A stretch of DNA of 45,002 nt from positions 1-45,002 of the forward strand of contig DRMV01000039.1 in the NCBI GenBank assembly GCA_011322445.1. Reading direction: 5' to 3'. The notes under the pieces were generated by a model. The model saw only the letters and a program-made list of their open reading frames with translations. It was not told the DNA's origin and did not search any database. The position numbers were made by a program, and so were the translations under genes. Numbering within the stretch: the first letter of the stretch is position 1; every line of letters starts with the position of its first letter. The DNA is from Chloroflexota bacterium (GTDB lineage: Bacteria > Chloroflexota > Anaerolineae > Anaerolineales > DRMV01). Below are positions 42,718 to 45,002 of this stretch, in pieces.

Positions 42718-43911
42718 ATGGAAAAGCAAATGTACCCCACAATCTCCTCCGTAGTTGAGTTAAAAGCGTTAATTGACAATCAAGTTGAAGAATCAAAATG
42801 GTTGGACTATAAGCGCGAAATACACTTGTCTTCAGATAAGGATAAGAGAGAGTTTCTCAAAGATGTGTCCGCTTTCGCTAACACAGAAGGTGGCTATCTT
42901 GTATATGGCGTGGCAGAACAAGAAGGACGCCCGGCAAATATCATTGGGGTTGAGGGAAATATTGATGAAATCAAATTGAGGATGGAGCAAATCCTCGAAA
43001 CAGGATTAAATCCTCGTTTATACGGACACACCATTACCCCTTACACACTTGAAGGCAAAACGGTATTAGTGATCCATATACCTGTCAGTTGGAACCGTCC
43101 TCACATGGTATTGAAAGATGATTATAGATTTTACGAGCGCACAAATGCGGGGGTAGCACGGATGGACGTAAGCGGTTTGAAAAACGCTTTTTTAGAGGCC
43201 GTCTCTCTCGTAGAGCGCGCCGAGGCGTTCCGTCAACATCGCGCAGAAGCAATCTTACAAAATCCGACCCTAAAACAGAGAGAAACCAACAAAAAGCAAG
43301 GGGTTGTTGTATGGCATTTCCTTCCTTTCCAATCTTTCTCGCCAGGTTTTCAAATAGATTTGAGCAACGACGAGACCTTACAAGGCTTTTACAAGCTAAA
43401 AGATGTTCATAGAGGAAGGTTCAATTTCGAGGGATACCAACGAGGTAACTGGTACGAAGACTCGCTCCTTGAAGAATACTGGCAAGTTTTCAGAGATGGG
43501 AAAATAGAATATGTATCCGCACGAACTATTATGACTGTTCATGACAAGGTTTCCTTGCCATTAGGGCGCATAGACTACCTTACGGCAAACTTCTGGCTCC
43601 CTAATTTATCTTTGCTCCAAAAATTACTACATCTTTCCCCCCCTTATCTCATGGGGCTATCAATACTGAACATACAAGGATTAACTCCCTTTATCAATCC
43701 ATCCAAAACATTTAGTATACCTACACCGATCCCCAACCGCGACCATTTATTTTTCCCTTACCAAGCACTTGAAGACTGGTCACAAGGCTCCTTGTTTGAA
43801 GCATTACACAACCTGCTTGAACAGTTTTGGCAAAGTTTTGGAATCTCCCAAGACTTGTACTTTGAGGATGACGTAACAAAAGCACTGGACACAATCTTCC
43901 TAATGGAATAA
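42718..43911 (+). CDS. Schlafen/AlbA_2-domain protein with unknown C-terminal region
   Basis: 397 residues. N-terminal AlbA_2 (Schlafen-type, ATP-binding or nuclease-like) domain at about 20-165: EESKWLDYKREI (24-35), FLKDVSAFANTEGGYLVYGV (46-65) and FYERTNAGVARM. The remaining 230 residues are rich in aromatics and match nothing I recognise. The acidic/lysine residues Glu24/25, Asp30, Lys32 are in the position of the catalytic set of Schlafen tRNA/DNA nucleases. Start could be 42718 or the ATG at 42730, which has a GGAAAA before it. It follows vsr by 29 bases, which suggests a defence role; this is inference from context. Confidence 0.72.
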   Translation: MEKQMYPTISSVVELKALIDNQVEESKWLDYKREIHLSSDKDKREFLKDVSAFANTEGGYLVYGVAEQEGRPANIIGVEGNIDEIKLRMEQILETGLNPRLYGHTITPYTLEGKTVLVIHIPVSWNRPHMVLKDDYRFYERTNAGVARMDVSGLKNAFLEAVSLVERAEAFRQHRAEAILQNPTLKQRETNKKQGVVVWHFLPFQSFSPGFQIDLSNDETLQGFYKLKDVHRGRFNFEGYQRGNWYEDSLLEEYWQVFRDGKIEYVSARTIMTVHDKVSLPLGRIDYLTANFWLPNLSLLQKLLHLSPPYLMGLSILNIQGLTPFINPSKTFSIPTPIPNRDHLFFPYQALEDWSQGSLFEALHNLLEQFWQSFGISQDLYFEDDVTKALDTIFLME

Positions 43912-43926
43912 GCGAACTCTTCGCTT

Positions 43927-43960
43927 TATAAAAACAGCACGGCGGGTAGCCGTGCTGTTT
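43927..43960. terminator. bidirectional terminator between the AlbA_2 and SWIM genes
   Basis: AAACAGCACGGC (43932-43943) pairs perfectly over 12 bp with GCCGTGCTGTTT (43949-43960), loop GGGTA. On the minus strand it is followed by TTTATAAAG, ending the SWIM gene. The plus-strand tail (GCGTTTGG) is weaker. Confidence 0.8.
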
Positions 43961-43971
43961 GCGTTTGGGGG

Positions 43972-44622
43972 TCAGGCATAGGCAGGGATATTCACGGGCA
44001 AGCGCACAGGATGACGGTGGAAGAAAGCGGCAAGCGCGTCTTCCGTAAGCATCCACGCTGTAGAGGGCAGTCGTGAGACGACCTCCTCCTTGAAAACGCC
44101 CTTCAAATCCTCGGCGGCTTCCTCGTTGCCGAGACAATCCGCCAGGATGGAGAGCGCCAAATCCGCCGGGCCGCTGCCAGCGTAGCCCCACTCGAAGCCT
44201 GTAGGGCTGTGCATCTCCACGTGGCGCAAGAGGAAAGAGTTTCCATCCCGCACCACGTGCACCCGCGGCCCTTCGGCGGTGCGGAAGCCCACATAGGCTA
44301 CGCGAGCAGCAGCCATCGAAGCCATGAGCACATGCTTACAGATATGCCCGTGGCCGTGGCGCTGCCAGTCGGGGCAGGTGCAGACGGGCATTCCTGCCCC
44401 AAAGCGCACTTTGTAGGCCGTGCCGTCGGTTTTTGCCACCTGATAAAGACCAGGCCGCAACTCGCTGACGGTGTACTCGCCCTTTGCCAGCCCTTCCACC
44501 GCGCGCTGGTAGCGCGCGGCAAGGGCGGTTTGCGTGGCGGGTTTCCGCCGGCGCGGGCTTTTGCGTTGCCCGCTGATGGCAGCGCCCAACCTGGCCGCTT
44601 GGGTGCCAGTAAGACCGTACAT
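43972..44622 (-). CDS. SWIM zinc finger plus DUF6166 domain protein
   Basis: 216 residues. Basic N-terminus (QRKSPRRRKPA), a SWIM zinc finger at about 60-100 (Cys81, Cys83, Cys95, His97 in CTCPDW...CKH), then a C-terminal region (about 108-205) with HSPTGFEWGYAGSGPADLAL, LADCLG and FKEEVVSRLP, matching the DUF6166 pattern as I recall it. SWIM fingers bind nucleic acid or proteins. DUF6166 is common on plasmids and integrated elements; its role is not known to me. AGGAGG lies seven bases before the ATG. GC-rich, unlike the cassette to its left. Confidence 0.8.
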   Translation of the reverse strand: MYGLTGTQAARLGAAISGQRKSPRRRKPATQTALAARYQRAVEGLAKGEYTVSELRPGLYQVAKTDGTAYKVRFGAGMPVCTCPDWQRHGHGHICKHVLMASMAAARVAYVGFRTAEGPRVHVVRDGNSFLLRHVEMHSPTGFEWGYAGSGPADLALSILADCLGNEEAAEDLKGVFKEEVVSRLPSTAWMLTEDALAAFFHRHPVRLPVNIPAYA

Positions 44623-44896
44623 GACTCACCTCCTGAAGGACTGCCCCGCCGCACGCGCGGGGCAGATGAATGAGTTTCATTGCCCGGCGTGCGCGGATAC
44701 AGCCACCAGAAGGCGGCCACTATTCGCTTGGTAAGGTGCTGCCTTGCCTGAACAACCCCGCTTCAGGGGCGTGTCGCCACGTCCCCAAAGCGGGAGTGTC
44801 CAGCATCTGGCAGGGGCAGGGCGTGGACACCCTGCACCCCGCCAGTAAGCGTCAAGGGAGAGAGGCGGGTAGCCTCTCTCTTTTGGCACCTTGACG
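44623..44896. other. structured intergenic region between SWIM and ssb
   Basis: 275 bases with no convincing gene. Inverted repeats succeed one another: CCCCGC/GCGGGG (about 44642-44658); CCCGCTT...AAGCGGG enclosing GGGGCGTG/CACGTCCCC (about 44757-44803); GTGTCCA...TGGACAC (about 44806-44829); and, at the end, CGTCAAGG/CCTTGACG (44850-44857, 44889-44896) around the terminator. A 22-codon frame at 44667 with CPAC is too weak to call. Could be a leader, an untranslated RNA or ssb 3' region. Confidence 0.45.
44858..44884 (+). terminator. terminator-like hairpin near the ssb end
   Basis: GAGAGAGGC (44858-44866) pairs with GCCTCTCTC (44872-44880), loop GGGTA, followed on the plus strand by TTTT. 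On the minus strand no T tract follows, but the outer stem CGTCAAGG/CCTTGACG makes it a longer hairpin directly after the ssb stop. Confidence 0.6.
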
Positions 44897-44897
44897 A

Positions 44898-45002
44898 TTA
44901 GAAGGGAATGTCATCGTCAAAGTCAAAGGGCGGTTCGGGCGGCGGCGGGGGAGCGCCGTTGCCCTTACCGTTGTGGCCGTTGCCGTTCACCGTTTCCGGC
45001 TC
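44898..45002 (-). CDS. ssb: single-stranded DNA-binding protein, C-terminal part (cut by window end)
   Basis: Only the last 34 residues are in the window; the 5' end lies beyond 45002. They read as a Gly/Asn/Pro-rich linker (NGNGHNGKGNGAPPPPP) ending in FDFDDDIPF, the acidic SSB tip that binds partner proteins of replication and repair. Stop TAA at 44898-44900. SSB genes are frequent on conjugative and integrative elements, which fits the island, but a chromosomal ssb cannot be excluded. Confidence 0.85.
   Translation of the reverse strand, partial: EPETVNGNGHNGKGNGAPPPPPEPPFDFDDDIPF

Larger units (their letters stand above)
39069..45002. mobile_element. tRNA-integrated genomic island (right end outside window)
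   Basis: Left border is the tRNA fragment; next is a tyrosine recombinase gene reading toward the border. The middle (about 40.0-43.9 kb) is clearly richer in A and T than the rest of the window and carries a restriction-modification/defence cassette. The right part (SWIM protein, SSB) is GC-rich like the host. The far attachment site and the rest of the tRNA gene are not seen, so total size is unknown. Confidence 0.75.

Noticed and set aside
44667-44735. Tiny plus-strand gene of 22 codons with a CPAC motif
   Set aside because: Only half of a zinc knuckle is present, the ribosome site is poor, and it lies in the leader of the divergent SWIM gene.
1-45002. CRISPR array or rRNA genes
   Set aside because: No regularly spaced direct repeats with unique spacers and no rRNA-like sequence were seen on reading either strand.

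Overview
Organism. The window is high-GC bacterial DNA that looks like Chloroflexota, most likely an Anaerolineae-type genome; this is an inference, since no rRNA gene is present. Support: Pro/Thr (TPTP-type) linkers in lipoproteins and membrane-anchored TPR proteins, an NBR1-like Ig lipoprotein, a LysW-type lysine/ornithine-pathway hydrolase, type 2 IPP isomerase beside a prenyl synthase, a feoA-feoA-feoB-feoC cluster, and many GC-rich intergenic palindromes.

Layout. 1-3.9 kb (+): long-form sugar nucleotidyltransferase, a small coupled protein, alanine dehydrogenase and a class I aminotransferase. 3.9-14.1 kb (-): two tandem glutamate dehydrogenases, gatB, a membrane-anchored trypsin-like protease, a DUF47/PhoU-like protein coupled to tilS, a deoxynucleoside kinase, an inositol-monophosphatase-like protein and a response regulator. 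14.2-20.5 kb (+): Tat-exported L,D-transpeptidase, pyrD, a ubiquitin-like/Mut7-C protein, a MazG-like protein, an ABC exporter and an NBR1-domain lipoprotein. 20.6-25.0 kb (-): pyrG, a Roadblock/LC7 protein, a prenyl diphosphate synthase and type 2 IPP isomerase. 25.1-25.9 kb (+): acyl carrier protein and a lipoprotein. 26.0-29.6 kb (-): sucD/sucC, a small membrane protein and mnmA. 30.0-31.8 kb (+): LysK-like hydrolase and a TauE/SafE permease, followed by a leftward hypothetical gene. 32.4-35.4 kb (+): the ferrous iron uptake operon. 35.4-39.0 kb (-): a membrane protein whose promoter carries a LexA-type palindrome, and two tandem membrane-anchored TPR proteins.

Genomic island. At 39.07 kb the 3' part of a tRNA gene (T arm and 3' acceptor strand, with its terminator) abuts a tyrosine recombinase gene. 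This is the signature of an element inserted into a tRNA gene. To the right follow a visibly AT-richer four-gene block (DUF4928-like protein, C5 DNA methyltransferase, Vsr endonuclease, Schlafen/AlbA_2-type protein) that reads as a defence cassette, then a GC-rich SWIM zinc finger/DUF6166 protein, a highly structured intergenic stretch, and the C-terminal tail of a single-stranded-DNA-binding protein cut by the window end. The other end of the island is not in the window.

How the genes work together. The left part is mostly housekeeping: amino-nitrogen metabolism (Ald, aminotransferase, two GDHs), translation fidelity (GatB, TilS, MnmA), pyrimidine synthesis (PyrD, PyrG), isoprenoids (Fni, prenyl synthase), fatty acid synthesis (ACP), TCA cycle (SucCD) and iron uptake (Feo). 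The most interesting parts are the tRNA-anchored defence island and the SOS-like promoter at 36.17 kb.
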